DNA of 56,491 nucleotides from Planctomycetaceae bacterium (GTDB lineage: Bacteria > Planctomycetota > Planctomycetia > Pirellulales > Pirellulaceae): positions 1 through 56,491 of the forward strand of contig SKKK01000025.1 of the NCBI GenBank assembly GCA_007121535.1, given 5' to 3'. The notes under the pieces are model-generated. The model did no database searches. It saw nothing but the letters and a program-made list of their open reading frames with translations, and was not told the origin of the DNA. A program made the translations under genes and the position numbers. Shown here piece by piece: positions 26,319-35,852 of the stretch (positions within the stretch are counted from its first letter, which is position 1; every line of letters starts with the position of its first letter).

Positions 26319-28043
26319 TTATTCTTCTTGCATCAAGATCACCATCCCGATCTGCTCGATCGTCCCGTGGGCACTCAACCCCCGAACATGCAGCGCGATC
26401 GGGCCGAAATGCACCATGGCATCGGCTCGCAATTCGTCTCCCTCCAAGCGGCTGCGGATCAGTTGCGACAGCGTCCAATCGCCGGGGGCATCCATACGGA
26501 CTCCGTAAGCTTCTTCCAAGTCGCCGACCTTGACGCTGGGGCGCAATGGAAACTCGATCAGCGGCGGGAGATCCTCGTCCACCAGACGTTGGTCGGCAAA
26601 GATGCGGGAGACCAGCGGCATCGTGTCCGATCGGAGCACCAGGATAACGTGATCGCCCGGTTCGATGCGAGTGTTCCCGTGCGGCGGAATCACATTCTTG
26701 TCTCGGACAATCAGGGCGATCACCGCCCCCGCCGGCAACGCCAAGTCTTTGACTCGCCGCCCCGCGGCTCGCGATTCCGCTCCGACCGCGTAGTCGACAA
26801 CTTCACCATCGACATTCTGCAGCGACATGATTTCCAGGGTGACGGGGGGGGGCGGTTCGGCCGGCACTTCCAGGCCCAGGTATCGCGCCAAGTAGGGCAT
26901 CGTCCAACCTTGAACCACGGCCGAAAGCACGACGACAAAGAATACGACGTCGAAGATCAACGGGGCTTGTTCGACCCCTTCCAGCAGCGGGAAGGTGGCC
27001 AGCGTGATGGGCACGGCGCCTTTCAAGCCAACCCACGAGAGGAAGATGATCTCCTTACGGTTGAACCGGAACAGCGGAGCGATGATGCTGATAGCGATCG
27101 GGCGAGCCACAAGCAGTAGCACCACACCGACCAGGAGCCCTTGGACGCTGACCGCGAACATCCGGCTGGGAAAGCTGAGCAAACCCAGCATAATGAACAT
27201 CATGATCTGGGCCAGCCATGCGGCAGCATCGTGAAACAGCCGCACGCCGCGTTGGAACACAATGGAATGGTTGCCGATCACCAACCCGGCCAAATACACG
27301 GCCAAGAACCCGCTACCACCCAGCCAATGGGTGATCCCAAAGGTCAACCATGCAAATGCCTGCACCAGAATGGGGTACAAACCCGAGGAATTCAAGTGGA
27401 TTCGGTTGATAACCCACACCGCCCAGTAGCCGATCGTCAGACCACCGATGGCCCCAAGGGTCAACTGAGCAAACAACAATCCCAGCAGATCCTGAACACC
27501 GGTTACCCGACCGGCCAGGACTTCCAAGCAGCCGATTGTAAGAAAGATGGCCATCGGATCGTTCGACGCGCTTTCGACCTCCAGCGTCGATTCCAGGCGT
27601 TTGGGCAGCGAAATTCCTCCATGTCGCATAATAGAGAACACGGCTGCCGCATCGGTCGATCCTACGATACTGCCTAGAAGGATACCGATTAGAAGAGGCA
27701 GACCTAAGATCCAAACGGCCGCCAGCCCCGTCACGATCGCCGTGATCAAGACGCCAAACGTGGCCATCAACAATGAAGGTACCCAAACTGCACGGAAGGA
27801 TGTTGCCGAGGTGCCCAGGCCTCCATCGAACAGGATCACCACCAGTGCCAGCGTTCCAATGCCGTAGGCCAGTTCATAATTGTCGAATACGATTCCCCCG
27901 ATGCCCTCGTCGCCGGCCAGCATGCCCAGCAGCAAGAACAGCACCAGCACGGGCAGTCCCAACCGTGCGGATACTTTGCTGGACGCGATTCCCAGCAGCA
28001 GCAGCAATCCCGCGATTAGAATAATAACGTCAACTCGTGGCAT
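26319..28043 (-). CDS. K+/H+ (or Na+/H+) antiporter, NhaP2/CvrA type
   Basis: About 574 residues from ATG 28043 (MPRVDVIILIAGLLLLLGIA); longer upstream reading lacks membrane character. Some twelve hydrophobic segments form a CPA1-type exchanger. ILFDGGLGTS, STDAAAVFSIMRHGG and ESASNDPMAIFLTIG match the transport core with its ND pair, and WVGLKGAVPITLATFPLL is the conserved late helix. A cytoplasmic C-terminal RCK_C-like domain follows (AVIALIVRDKNVIPPHGNTR, GDHVILVLRSD), then a CvrA-like tail. Members expel K+ or Na+ in exchange for protons. The MITE-like element lies immediately beyond its stop. Confidence 0.9.
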   Translation of the reverse strand: MPRVDVIILIAGLLLLLGIASSKVSARLGLPVLVLFLLLGMLAGDEGIGGIVFDNYELAYGIGTLALVVILFDGGLGTSATSFRAVWVPSLLMATFGVLITAIVTGLAAVWILGLPLLIGILLGSIVGSTDAAAVFSIMRHGGISLPKRLESTLEVESASNDPMAIFLTIGCLEVLAGRVTGVQDLLGLLFAQLTLGAIGGLTIGYWAVWVINRIHLNSSGLYPILVQAFAWLTFGITHWLGGSGFLAVYLAGLVIGNHSIVFQRGVRLFHDAAAWLAQIMMFIMLGLLSFPSRMFAVSVQGLLVGVVLLLVARPIAISIIAPLFRFNRKEIIFLSWVGLKGAVPITLATFPLLEGVEQAPLIFDVVFFVVVLSAVVQGWTMPYLARYLGLEVPAEPPPPVTLEIMSLQNVDGEVVDYAVGAESRAAGRRVKDLALPAGAVIALIVRDKNVIPPHGNTRIEPGDHVILVLRSDTMPLVSRIFADQRLVDEDLPPLIEFPLRPSVKVGDLEEAYGVRMDAPGDWTLSQLIRSRLEGDELRADAMVHFGPIALHVRGLSAHGTIEQIGMVILMQEE

Positions 28044-28685
28044 TTCGCTTGACCGGCAAGTGGATTCTCTGGCACAGTCCACCCATTTTGCACCAAGCGA
28101 ATTGGTTCGTCCAGCGGGCCACGTTCCGTGGTATTTCAACGCTGTGCCAGCTAAGCATCTTTGGTGGGCCTGAAACGCCCCATATCCTCGCGAACATTTC
28201 TCGCAGCAACCATTTTGAACATGATGACGCGCTCGGCGCGGTGCTTCCGCCAGACAGCTCGCTGAAGACCGGGGCGTTCAAGCCGGGCGGCGAGCAGTGC
28301 ATCGTGGGGTGCGATCTTGATACATTTTTCTCCAGCAGATTCAGGGAGGCCAACAGATTGAATTGATTGTAGATGCCGCCGGGACTCACCATTTCTTGAA
28401 ACGGTTTGCCAAATCGGGTAATGGACCTATTGGTTCATTGCTCGTGCACTCGTCGTAGATTCTCCTGAGACTCTGGGTACTGCCGCTGGTTTTCTGTTTC
28501 CGGAACGTAGGGGCCCGCAGGCGTGCGAGCCCCAGAATCCACTCCCGCAACCCAAAAAGACGCAGGACGAGATTCTACAACGCCGTCGGCGTATCCGCGC
28601 CAGACCCCAAGACTTCCCGCGGGGCATCGAGCCCTATTGCAAAGGGCTGGTCGTCGGTGCCGAATGCATGCCGTCGGATAACGAT
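28044..28685. other. 642-base intergenic region with an IS110 remnant at its right end
   Basis: No intact gene is supported. The left part contains short overlapping frames without family character. The right end holds the transposase fragment listed at 28551-28670. The antiporter promoter must lie at the left. Confidence 0.5.
28551..28670 (+). pseudogene. IS110-family transposase remnant
   Basis: One frame encodes DEILQRRRRIRARPQDFPRG followed by IEPYCKGLVVGAECM. This resembles the region of IS110-type (DEDD) transposases just before the conserved 'WYWLADLC' stretch, where family members read like 'RARPxDFLxAIxPYRxGLVVGxECM'. Similarity stops abruptly at 28670, beside the end of the MBL gene, and no transposase start is seen. 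It is about 40 codons of a protein normally near 350-400. Judged by memory of the family only. Confidence 0.5.
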
Positions 28686-29492
28686 TCAACTCACCGATGG
28701 CGGCCCCTCCGTGACTTCCGAATTGCCAACCGGCGTGGCGGAGCCACCATTCGGTGCAGCGTTTGGTTCGGCCTGATCGTAGTTCTCCTTGATTACGCCG
28801 GCCAGGTCGGTGAGCAGGCGGTCGCCGTGACCGCTGTAAGACGAACCATGCATGACGGCCAGCGTCTTCGGTTTCAATGCTGCCAGCGAGCGTAGAACGC
28901 CTTCGGTGTGCCGTGTGTAAGGCATGTAGCCAGCCAGCGGTCCTTGCTGCATTCGTTGGATTGCATTCCGCGTCGGCTCGATCAAGTCCGACGAAGTCAA
29001 GGGCGGGACGTCACCGAAATGATGAAACAGGTCCGAACAGAACAACGTCTTGCGCGTCTCCTCGAACAACACACCGGCGTCCCAGCCGTGTGGAATGTGC
29101 GGTGTCCGATAAAACCGATAGCGGTACTTGCCCGTGCTCAGCGCGTCCTCGGACGTCATGCCGCGTGCAGGGCGAATGGAAAAATCATCCACGTTCACCA
29201 GTTTGCCGACCAGCGTGCAGACGCCCTGGGCCTGGCCCGCCAGTTGCAGCCAGTCGTTGAGCGCGCCGCATTCGTCGGATTCAAAGTGACTCCACGCGAT
29301 GTGCCGGAGCTTCGCAGGATCAATCAGGGAAGCGACGGCCTCCCGCAGGGCTGGGAACATGGCTCGAAGCCCGGCGTGAACGAGCAGCGGTTCCTCGTCC
29401 CGAACGAGAAAATGATTGAACTGCATGTCGAAGTCCGGAACGTAAATCGAGAGCCGGAACAGGTCGGGGGCGATTTCATTGATGGTAGTCAT
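28686..29492 (-). CDS. MBL-fold diiron protein (ODP/flavodiiron-like)
   Basis: A 268-residue metallo-beta-lactamase-fold protein of the oxygen-binding diiron (ODP) type. It begins [20 protein letters not shown] and carries the HFESDECG motif (H-x-E-x-D, about residue 89), typical of flavodiiron-type metal sites rather than hydrolases. Later metal-site candidates are [27 protein letters not shown] and [13 protein letters not shown]. No flavodoxin or rubredoxin domain is fused, so an electron partner would be separate. The C-terminal tail is Pro/Ser/Thr-rich. Roles proposed for such proteins include O2 or NO sensing or reduction. Confidence 0.82.
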   Translation of the reverse strand: MTTINEIAPDLFRLSIYVPDFDMQFNHFLVRDEEPLLVHAGLRAMFPALREAVASLIDPAKLRHIAWSHFESDECGALNDWLQLAGQAQGVCTLVGKLVNVDDFSIRPARGMTSEDALSTGKYRYRFYRTPHIPHGWDAGVLFEETRKTLFCSDLFHHFGDVPPLTSSDLIEPTRNAIQRMQQGPLAGYMPYTRHTEGVLRSLAALKPKTLAVMHGSSYSGHGDRLLTDLAGVIKENYDQAEPNAAPNGGSATPVGNSEVTEGPPSVS

Positions 29493-29728
29493 GAGTTACT
29501 GATTGACCTTCTAACCGAATCCGCACAGTGGAATGCCAACATGTTACGAGTTGCCCGATAACGGCACGGGGCACGCGGGCGCAAGTGACCCATCCAACAT
29601 CCCGGACGCCAACGCCGCCTTGCGTGCACCCGTTCGTTACGTGCCCAGAGCCACTTTGCGGCTTCCGAACGGCGGGACCGTCGAATCCCTCGTCTTCAGC
29701 CCTGAAGCGATTCGGGCAATTCGTTCCA

Positions 29729-30109
29729 TTATAATTCAGCGCGGCCCCTCAAGGCCAGGAGAAGCAACATAATACCACTTGCGCCCAGTGCAAGCATCAC
29801 GTACCCGACAATGTACAGAGCCCGCATTCTGTGGGACATCGACTTAGGGCCGAACGAGACAACGTGACCTCCGCGAATGACGGACGCCTTCGCGACGGCG
29901 AGCGCAAGGAATCCTAGTCCAAGTGCGGCCACACAGAAGCCAGCAATCACGAAAGGAGAATGGCATTCCACGTCACGAAACGCCAAAAGGAACCGCAGGA
30001 TCACCGCAAGCACACCGGTCACAGCCACGAGGATTATCAGCGGCATGACCGAGATCGAGACCTCGTGTCTGACACCCTGCCTGTCCCGATAGCGAAACCA
30101 CAAGGACAT
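29729..30109 (-). CDS. Small three-helix membrane protein, unknown
   Basis: About 126 residues from ATG 30109 (MSLWFRYRDRQGVRHEVSIS); an in-frame start six codons earlier is possible. Three hydrophobic segments are plain: MPLIILVAVTGVLAVILRFL, FVIAGFCVAALGLGFLALAV and ALYIVGYVMLALGASGIMLL. I do not recognise a family. It stands alone between the MBL gene and the EEP gene, with 236 bases (29493-29728) of unexplained sequence beyond its stop. Composition is consistent with a real membrane protein. Confidence 0.55.
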   Translation of the reverse strand: MSLWFRYRDRQGVRHEVSISVMPLIILVAVTGVLAVILRFLLAFRDVECHSPFVIAGFCVAALGLGFLALAVAKASVIRGGHVVSFGPKSMSHRMRALYIVGYVMLALGASGIMLLLLALRGRAEL

Positions 30110-30254
30110 AACCATCGGCAGTACCATTCCTTCACAGGGAGCGAAACGCCATGAAACCTGTTCGACCGTCGTTGGTCTTCCACGAGATCCCTCCCTGGCG
30201 CTCGATGATCTTGGTCAGCATATCAAACGCAGCTATCCGCTGATAGCTGCCGGC

Positions 30255-31238
30255 TCATTTTCGCGCGGTTGCGACACGACCGGGTTGGCCGCCTTCGTAC
30301 ACGTAGAATTCGGCCCACACGGGCAGGTGATCGGAGACCTCCAGGGCTTCTTCCAAGGTCAAGTTGTATCGGCGTAAGAAATCGAACACGCCGCTACGAC
30401 CCGTAAACTCACTGGTCGCTTTGCTATGAAAAACGATGTTGTCCAACTGGGCCGTGCCGCGAGTGTCGGTCGGCACGGATGAAATCGCCCAGGTCATACC
30501 GGATATGGCCCCCAGTCGCCCCAGGTTCCGGTCGTCGGCGTACAGCGTGCCCAGGATGATCACGTCATCCTCCTGACGACCGTCGTCCCGAACAACGCGG
30601 TAGACATCGGCCAGCGCATCCAATTCCTGGCGGGTGGCTTCCAAGTCGGTGTGAATGTTCACCAGTGTAAAGGTGAATGCTTGATCCGGAGGCGGACCAC
30701 GGACTCGGAACCAAGCGACCAATGGTTCGCGGTGCAACAGATCGTCGGGGTCGGCAACCGTGTACAATTGGGACCGATCGACCTCGACCGTCGCTGAGTC
30801 GAATAAGAACGCATACTGCTCAAATTGGGAATGCCGCCCCACACGGGGACCGATGACATAATCGTAGTAACGATCCGCACGGTTGATCAAATCGACGAAG
30901 TTCGGGATCAAATCCTGGTCGGTCGACCGGATTTCTTGCACCGCCACAATATCGAACTCGCGTACGATCCGCGCCAGGATCTCCATCACGTGCGGCTTCC
31001 TGGCTTTGGTAGTTCCCAGCGCCTGGACGTTGAACGAAGCGATCCGAATCGTTTCTCCCGTCTGAACCGGAGGAGCTGAAGGCGCGATCCGATCATCGTC
31101 GGTCCGCGTCTGGGTCAGCGAAGCACCGCCAAACGTCAGCCGGAAATCCTTGAAGCGTTCCAGTCCGTAGCGTTGCAATGCAAACCAGCCGAAGGCCGCG
31201 ATGACCACGCCGATCAGAAAAGTCGCAAGTCGGTTCAC
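30255..31238 (-). CDS. Endonuclease/exonuclease/phosphatase (DNase I-like) family protein with altered active site
   Basis: A 327-residue protein with an N-terminal membrane anchor or signal (ATFLIGVVIAAFGWFALQRY) and an extracytoplasmic EEP domain. Conserved pieces: IASFNVQALG (Asn), DIVAVQEIRSTDQD (metal-binding Glu), TLVNIHTD (His) and EVSDHLPVWAEF (Asp-His). The usual GDxN motif reads GTLYADDR here: the catalytic Asp and Asn are replaced by Thr and Tyr. Either catalysis is lost or the following acidic residues compensate. The family includes nucleases and sphingomyelinases; substrate unknown. Confidence 0.8.
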   Translation of the reverse strand: MNRLATFLIGVVIAAFGWFALQRYGLERFKDFRLTFGGASLTQTRTDDDRIAPSAPPVQTGETIRIASFNVQALGTTKARKPHVMEILARIVREFDIVAVQEIRSTDQDLIPNFVDLINRADRYYDYVIGPRVGRHSQFEQYAFLFDSATVEVDRSQLYTVADPDDLLHREPLVAWFRVRGPPPDQAFTFTLVNIHTDLEATRQELDALADVYRVVRDDGRQEDDVIILGTLYADDRNLGRLGAISGMTWAISSVPTDTRGTAQLDNIVFHSKATSEFTGRSGVFDFLRRYNLTLEEALEVSDHLPVWAEFYVYEGGQPGRVATARK

Positions 31239-31481
31239 AGTGCCCTCATTTTGCTAACAATGCGACGCCGCCGATCTCCCGGGGCGTTCCGTATCGCCGG
31301 ATGGCCGAAGCAGCGCGTCTGGATATCCTCCGAGCGGCAAAACTACTCAAAATCGCCAACGACCGCCAGACCAGTTTCTAGCCTGAACGGGAAAGAAAGG
31401 ATGTCTGGAAGTGGGGCTTTTTCCTGCATGGTCTGCCGCGCGTTCTGAGGTCGGCTGGCGCGAATCCTGTGCCCCAAGACG

Positions 31482-32144
31482 CTAACGAACTCGCCGTCGA
31501 GCGCGGAAGATGCGCTGTGGCCGATCGCACTGGGCGACCTGGATCGTGGTGGCTTCCACCCACCAGCCGCGGGCTCTTAGCCACTCGGGGAATATCTGTC
31601 CGGTTCTCCGACCGGATTCCCCCAGCAGGAGATGGCCGCCATCGCTCAGATGCTCGCTCCAAAATCGCTCGAGATACGGCCAGTCGTCCGTATCGTAGAT
31701 GATGTCGGCGCCGACGATCAGCTCGAAACGATGCGGCGTCAAACGATCGGTCCGCCAGTCCAAACGACGGACATCCACTCGATCCCGCCAGGACCAGGTA
31801 TTCAGTCGGGCAAACAACAGAGCGGGCTGAGCCGCATCGACCATGCAAACCTGAGCGCCGCGTGCCGCCGCCACGGCGCCGGTCAGGCCCAAACCGCAGC
31901 CCAGATCCAGCACCGAGCGATCTGCAAGAGACGCTTCTGCCAAGACGTGCGATACGGCCCAGGAACCATCCCAATGAGCGGCCCAGTAGGGTTGCCATCG
32001 CGGTTCATCCCGTGAATCATCGGCGGCGGGCATGTGGCGAGTCATGTCGTCCGGATCGGCGATCCGGGTAAAGGGCAGCCGCAGGCCGCCGATGATGACC
32101 TGTTGGGTGGTGGTCGTGTAGCGACGCGCGATCCGCTGTTCCAA
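31482..32144 (-). CDS. Class I SAM-dependent methyltransferase (FAM86/METTL-like)
   Basis: About 220 residues if translation starts at TTG 32144, giving (M)EQRIARRYTTTTQQVIIGGL, a family-like N-terminus; ATG 32045 (MTRHMPAADDSR) is the conservative alternative. The SAM-binding motif is VLDLGCGLGLTGAVAAARGA, preceded by PYWAAHWDGSWAVSHVL. ADIIYDTDDWPYLERFW is a post-II/IV segment. This pattern matches small bacterial relatives of protein lysine or nicotinamide methyltransferases. The target is unknown. It is divergent from the protease gene at 32264. The 243 bases downstream (31239-31481) hold nothing recognisable. Confidence 0.75.
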   Translation of the reverse strand: MEQRIARRYTTTTQQVIIGGLRLPFTRIADPDDMTRHMPAADDSRDEPRWQPYWAAHWDGSWAVSHVLAEASLADRSVLDLGCGLGLTGAVAAARGAQVCMVDAAQPALLFARLNTWSWRDRVDVRRLDWRTDRLTPHRFELIVGADIIYDTDDWPYLERFWSEHLSDGGHLLLGESGRRTGQIFPEWLRARGWWVEATTIQVAQCDRPQRIFRARRRVR

Positions 32145-32263
32145 ACCACGTCGTCGGATCGCAGCCTTGTTTCCACAGACCTTACCCCTTGATCGGGTCG
32201 AACCGGCTGAGTCTACTGAGGCCATGGGGGAAACGCTGGCTGAAGGAAGGAAAGTCGAATCGT

Positions 32264-33232
32264 ATGCGAACCGCGATGATCTGCCTAGCCGTCTTGGGCT
32301 GGTTGCCAACGTGCCGTGCCGACCAGCGGGAGCTGACACAACTTTACAGTTCCGCACGTCAAGCGGCTGTCGAGATTCTGGTCGACGGTCACCACAGTGG
32401 GTCGGGATGTTTCGTGTCGGCCGATGGCTTGGTGGTCTCAGCAGCCCACGTGATCGGTTGCCCGCAACGTCGCATCGAGGTGTTGACCGCCGCCGGTCAG
32501 CGTCTGTTGGCCGATGTCGTCGCGGCCGATCTGGGGCACGATCTGATTATCCTGCAGTCGGCGGCCGGTGATCGGCCACATCCCTTCTTGCCCATCGCCG
32601 ACCGGCTGCCTTCCGTCGGGTCACCGGTCTGGCTATGCAGTTCGGCCGCCTTCCGCCGCGTCCTGTTCCAACCGGGTACCATCGCCAGGGACGACCTGAC
32701 CTTCGAATACCAGGAACACTTTGTCCGGGTGACGCAAATCGCAGCCATGATCCAGGAAGGCACATCGGGCGGGCCTTGGGTCAATCGTCAGGGCGAATTG
32801 ATCGGCGTGCAATCGGGTACGGTCACCGTCAAGGGCCAACCGGCGGGCATCGCCAATGTCGCTCCGGCCGAGGCCGTTCGGCGATTGCTGACGACGAAAC
32901 AGGACGCTCGGTCGACGACCTTGGGCATGTTCGTCGACGAACTTTGGCTGCTTTCGGCGGACGATCTACGTCGCTACCCGATCGGCTGGGAAGGCATGAT
33001 CGTCCAGTCTGTCAAGCCTGACGGCCCTGCCGACCAGGCAGATATCCGCCGAGGCGATGTGATCCTCGCTTGGGAAAAAACCCCTTTGAGGTACCGGGAT
33101 GACTTTGTACGTCTGTTGCGAGACCGCCAACCGGGAGACACGGTCCAAATCACGGTCTTCCGCCCCGATGGTACAGGACGGCGCAGCGTATCGGTTCGAA
33201 TCGACTGCCTGGAGACCGCTTGGTCCCTGTGA
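32264..33232 (+). CDS. Exported HtrA-like trypsin-fold serine protease with PDZ domain
   Basis: About 322 residues from ATG 32264; the signal peptide MRTAMICLAVLGWLPTCRAD fits and a GGAAAG site lies upstream. The catalytic triad is intact: His62 in SAAHVIG, Asp93 in GHDLIIL and Ser168 in EGTSGGPWVN. A C-terminal PDZ domain (GMIVQSVKPDGPADQADIRR, GDVILAWEKTPL) should bind exposed peptide ends. It is shorter than DegP, with one PDZ domain as in DegS. Expected role: periplasmic protein quality control. It is convergent with the cupin gene, 48 bases apart. Confidence 0.88.
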   Translation: MRTAMICLAVLGWLPTCRADQRELTQLYSSARQAAVEILVDGHHSGSGCFVSADGLVVSAAHVIGCPQRRIEVLTAAGQRLLADVVAADLGHDLIILQSAAGDRPHPFLPIADRLPSVGSPVWLCSSAAFRRVLFQPGTIARDDLTFEYQEHFVRVTQIAAMIQEGTSGGPWVNRQGELIGVQSGTVTVKGQPAGIANVAPAEAVRRLLTTKQDARSTTLGMFVDELWLLSADDLRRYPIGWEGMIVQSVKPDGPADQADIRRGDVILAWEKTPLRYRDDFVRLLRDRQPGDTVQITVFRPDGTGRRSVSVRIDCLETAWSL

Positions 33233-33280
33233 TACTTCCCGTCGCGGGCCAAACCGCCGTGGTGATGGACGACGGATCGG

Positions 33281-34564
33281 TCAGAGAAAATCCTCCAGTC
33301 GATCGTAATTCTTCCGGTCCAAACCGTCCTCGTTGTAAGGCGCCTGGCCGTCCGTGCGATCGCGGATCTCCTGGTCGATGTAAATCTCGTTGTGTGGCTT
33401 GAATCCCGGCACGGTCAGCACGTTGACAAAGACATCCAGTCCGCGATGACCGACGTTGGGCGGGATGTACACAAAGTCTCCGGGTTGCAACGCCAGTTCT
33501 TCATAACGATTCAAGTCCCGCAGGTCGGGGAACAACAGGATCGAGGCTTCCCGCCCGTGCGTTTCCAAGTTGGCGACTCGCGGATCCAGCACCAGATACA
33601 TCTCGGTTTGAGGCAAGCCGCCCAGCGGCGATTGCCGCGGATGGAAGTGAGTCGACGATAGTTCCCGAGGGATATTGACCACGTGTGAATTCACGAAGTT
33701 CACCCCGTCACCTTGCATCCCCGGATGATCCATGTACCAGGTCAATGGCAATCGGCGGTACGGATCGAAATCGAAGCTGCAACCGCCCGCCGTATCGACC
33801 AGATAGGGCAGTCGTCGCGCCGTCGAAATGTGGCTGACCGACCGATCTTCCTTTTCCATGGCCAGGCAGCGGAAGCGACCTCGCACCGCGACGGACTGGT
33901 CGCCGCAGGCAACGATCTGATCGCCCGCCAGGACCGGTTCGTACGAGCCGGTTTGTTTGGTCGAGTAACCCGCTCGCCGATACCAGTCGAACAGCGACAC
34001 CAATAAGTCCTCGACACGCGAATCCTGAGCCCAGGGTCGCGGGATGTGCTCCAGATTCCACATCTCCACCGCAAAGTCTCCGATCAGAACGTCGCCCCGT
34101 CGCCGATCGAAAATCGTCTGGACGTGGGCGGCGGCTTGCGGCCCGACGGTTGGCATCTGCCGCCCGATCGCATCGAGCAGTTCTGCCAGTTCGGGATCAA
34201 GCGGGTCCGGGACGTAGCCTTCGGGCAACAGGCCCGGACCACCCTCCTGCGTTCGATAACCGGCGGGTAATTCGACCTGTCCCTGTCCCCGATAGATCCA
34301 AAAGACTCGCATTCCCCCATGCTCGCTGCGCAGGCGATCGCGTCCGTCGACTTCCATCAACGACAACCGAATGCCGGGATAATCGGCCTCGAACCGCTCT
34401 TTGATCGCCGCGAACTGGCGGTCGTCATCCAGCGAAACTTTCGCCACCCGTTCCGCCGCCTGGTCGCTCGAACCAGCGAAGACAGCGGGCAGACCAGCCG
34501 CCGCGGGCAAGCCCCAGGCGGCAGCGGTAGCCGTGGCGAGGAATTGGCGTCGCGTTGCAGTCAT
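33281..34564 (-). CDS. Tat-exported cupin-like protein, unknown function
   Basis: A 427-residue protein with a twin-arginine signal (ATRRQFLATATAAAWGLPAA). The C-terminal half contains a cupin-type metal site: STHFHPRQSPLGGLPQTEMY (two His and a Glu) and later PPNVGHRGLDVFVNV (His), followed by PGFKPHNEIYIDQEIRD. The N-terminal half holds FWIYRGQGQVELP and a helical region I cannot classify. The size and Tat export suggest an exported metal-dependent lyase, isomerase or oxygenase, but no specific family is recognised. It lies 133 bases downstream of the C45 gene on the same strand and may be co-transcribed. Confidence 0.7.
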   Translation of the reverse strand: MTATRRQFLATATAAAWGLPAAAGLPAVFAGSSDQAAERVAKVSLDDDRQFAAIKERFEADYPGIRLSLMEVDGRDRLRSEHGGMRVFWIYRGQGQVELPAGYRTQEGGPGLLPEGYVPDPLDPELAELLDAIGRQMPTVGPQAAAHVQTIFDRRRGDVLIGDFAVEMWNLEHIPRPWAQDSRVEDLLVSLFDWYRRAGYSTKQTGSYEPVLAGDQIVACGDQSVAVRGRFRCLAMEKEDRSVSHISTARRLPYLVDTAGGCSFDFDPYRRLPLTWYMDHPGMQGDGVNFVNSHVVNIPRELSSTHFHPRQSPLGGLPQTEMYLVLDPRVANLETHGREASILLFPDLRDLNRYEELALQPGDFVYIPPNVGHRGLDVFVNVLTVPGFKPHNEIYIDQEIRDRTDGQAPYNEDGLDRKNYDRLEDFL

Positions 34565-34697
34565 GGCATTTCTCCTTTATGGACGGTAACAAAACTGGCC
34601 CGGGAGACCTACGGTCGGCGGTTCCGGCGGGGTCAGCGACCCGCGCCGAACGGCTTTGTCAGGGCCCGTTTGTTACGGCCTGTTCGTCTGTGTTGTT

Positions 34698-35852
34698 TTA
34701 GTCCGGCCGACGTTCCAACAATCGGCTCAACTGGAATTCATGATACTCCCGCTCGGCAGCCGGTTGGCCGTCAGGGCCGGCGTTGGCCACCCAGAACCGG
34801 GTACTGGCCGGTTCGAACAGCACGTTGTGCAGGTTCGAACTCATGGCCACCGGCCGATCCATCAACCGTATCGCGCCGGCCGCGTCGAAACGGCCATGAC
34901 CTTCGCTCACCCGCCTGGCCAGCTCCTCGTAGCGGTCGCCTGCCGAAAGCAGCACCGTATCGGGACTTGGGTTGGCCAGCATCGGATGACTCTCGCCGGG
35001 ATAAACCAGTTCGAATCGGTTCCACGAAGCTTCCATCCCCACCGCGCGATTATCCTTGCCGTCGGCGATCACGTAAAAGTACTGGCAGGTGCGCGGATTG
35101 TCTCGAAACACCGCAATCGCCTCGTCCAACGTCCCGGCCGTCTGCAGTACTTCGCGGATCAACCAGGCCATCGGCACCCCCTGCCAATGTCCCAAACCGG
35201 CGCCGCCCATCTCGCCGATCGAAACGTGCCGCGCGTTCATGCCCGTCACCGAGCCCAAAAATCCGGCGTACGTCACGTTCACGAACGGAATGCCGCCCTC
35301 CGGTTCGGCCACGACGATCACCGCGTGCTCCTGCAGGCCCCAATCGGTCGCATAGTCCAATACGCGACCATGATACAAGGTCCCGTCAGCGGTGGCCGAA
35401 TTCATGATCGCAAAACCGCTGCAGTGGAACAATTCCGGAATGAAATTCGCCACCCGGGCATCGTCCAACGAAACCTGAGCGCCGTCGGCCAGTCCTCGAA
35501 GCTCTTCGAAATACTTCTCCGGGACGAACGGCTCCTGAAGTTTAATGATGTTTTCGATGATCTTTCGAGGTCCGAGCTTGAATGGCCCCCATTGGAACAC
35601 CACGTTTTCCGCTTCGACCTTCAACAGGTTCTCCAGGTTGCTCTGAACCTGTTCCCGCAACAATTCGCCGTGCTGGCGGCCCATGTCGTAGGGCGAGCCC
35701 TTGACATGCAGCACCGGATACCCGTCGATCGACTCCAACCAACCCTGTCCGAAACGCCCCAGCACCTGGGCTTGTGTCGGTGCCGACCAGACGACGATCC
35801 CCAGCATCAGCAGGGCGAATATGATCCAAACCCGACGCTTTTGTGATCCCAT
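34698..35852 (-). CDS. Exported C45-family Ntn-hydrolase (acyltransferase/amidase-like)
   Basis: About 384 residues from ATG 35852, which follows AGGGA and gives the signal peptide WIIFALLMLGIVVWSAPTQA. YPVLHVKGSPYDMGRQHGEL is the classical C45 entry motif. The candidate nucleophile is the Cys in ELFHCSGFAIM near residue 142, followed by DGTLYHGRVLDYATDWGLQE. GFLGSVTGMNARHVSIGEMG and VLQTAGTLDEAIAVF continue the fold. C45 enzymes hydrolyse or transfer acyl groups on amides such as 6-aminopenicillanate. The substrate here is unknown. It probably forms a unit with the downstream cupin gene. Confidence 0.82.
   Translation of the reverse strand: MGSQKRRVWIIFALLMLGIVVWSAPTQAQVLGRFGQGWLESIDGYPVLHVKGSPYDMGRQHGELLREQVQSNLENLLKVEAENVVFQWGPFKLGPRKIIENIIKLQEPFVPEKYFEELRGLADGAQVSLDDARVANFIPELFHCSGFAIMNSATADGTLYHGRVLDYATDWGLQEHAVIVVAEPEGGIPFVNVTYAGFLGSVTGMNARHVSIGEMGGAGLGHWQGVPMAWLIREVLQTAGTLDEAIAVFRDNPRTCQYFYVIADGKDNRAVGMEASWNRFELVYPGESHPMLANPSPDTVLLSAGDRYEELARRVSEGHGRFDAAGAIRLMDRPVAMSSNLHNVLFEPASTRFWVANAGPDGQPAAEREYHEFQLSRLLERRPD

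Noticed and set aside
29533-29772. A 79-codon plus-strand frame overlapping the small membrane-protein gene
   Set aside because: No family resemblance and no ribosome-binding site; it overlaps a more credible membrane protein. It cannot be excluded entirely.
31378-31998. A 206-codon minus-strand frame overlapping the methyltransferase
   Set aside because: Out-of-frame shadow; the methyltransferase frame carries the SAM motif.
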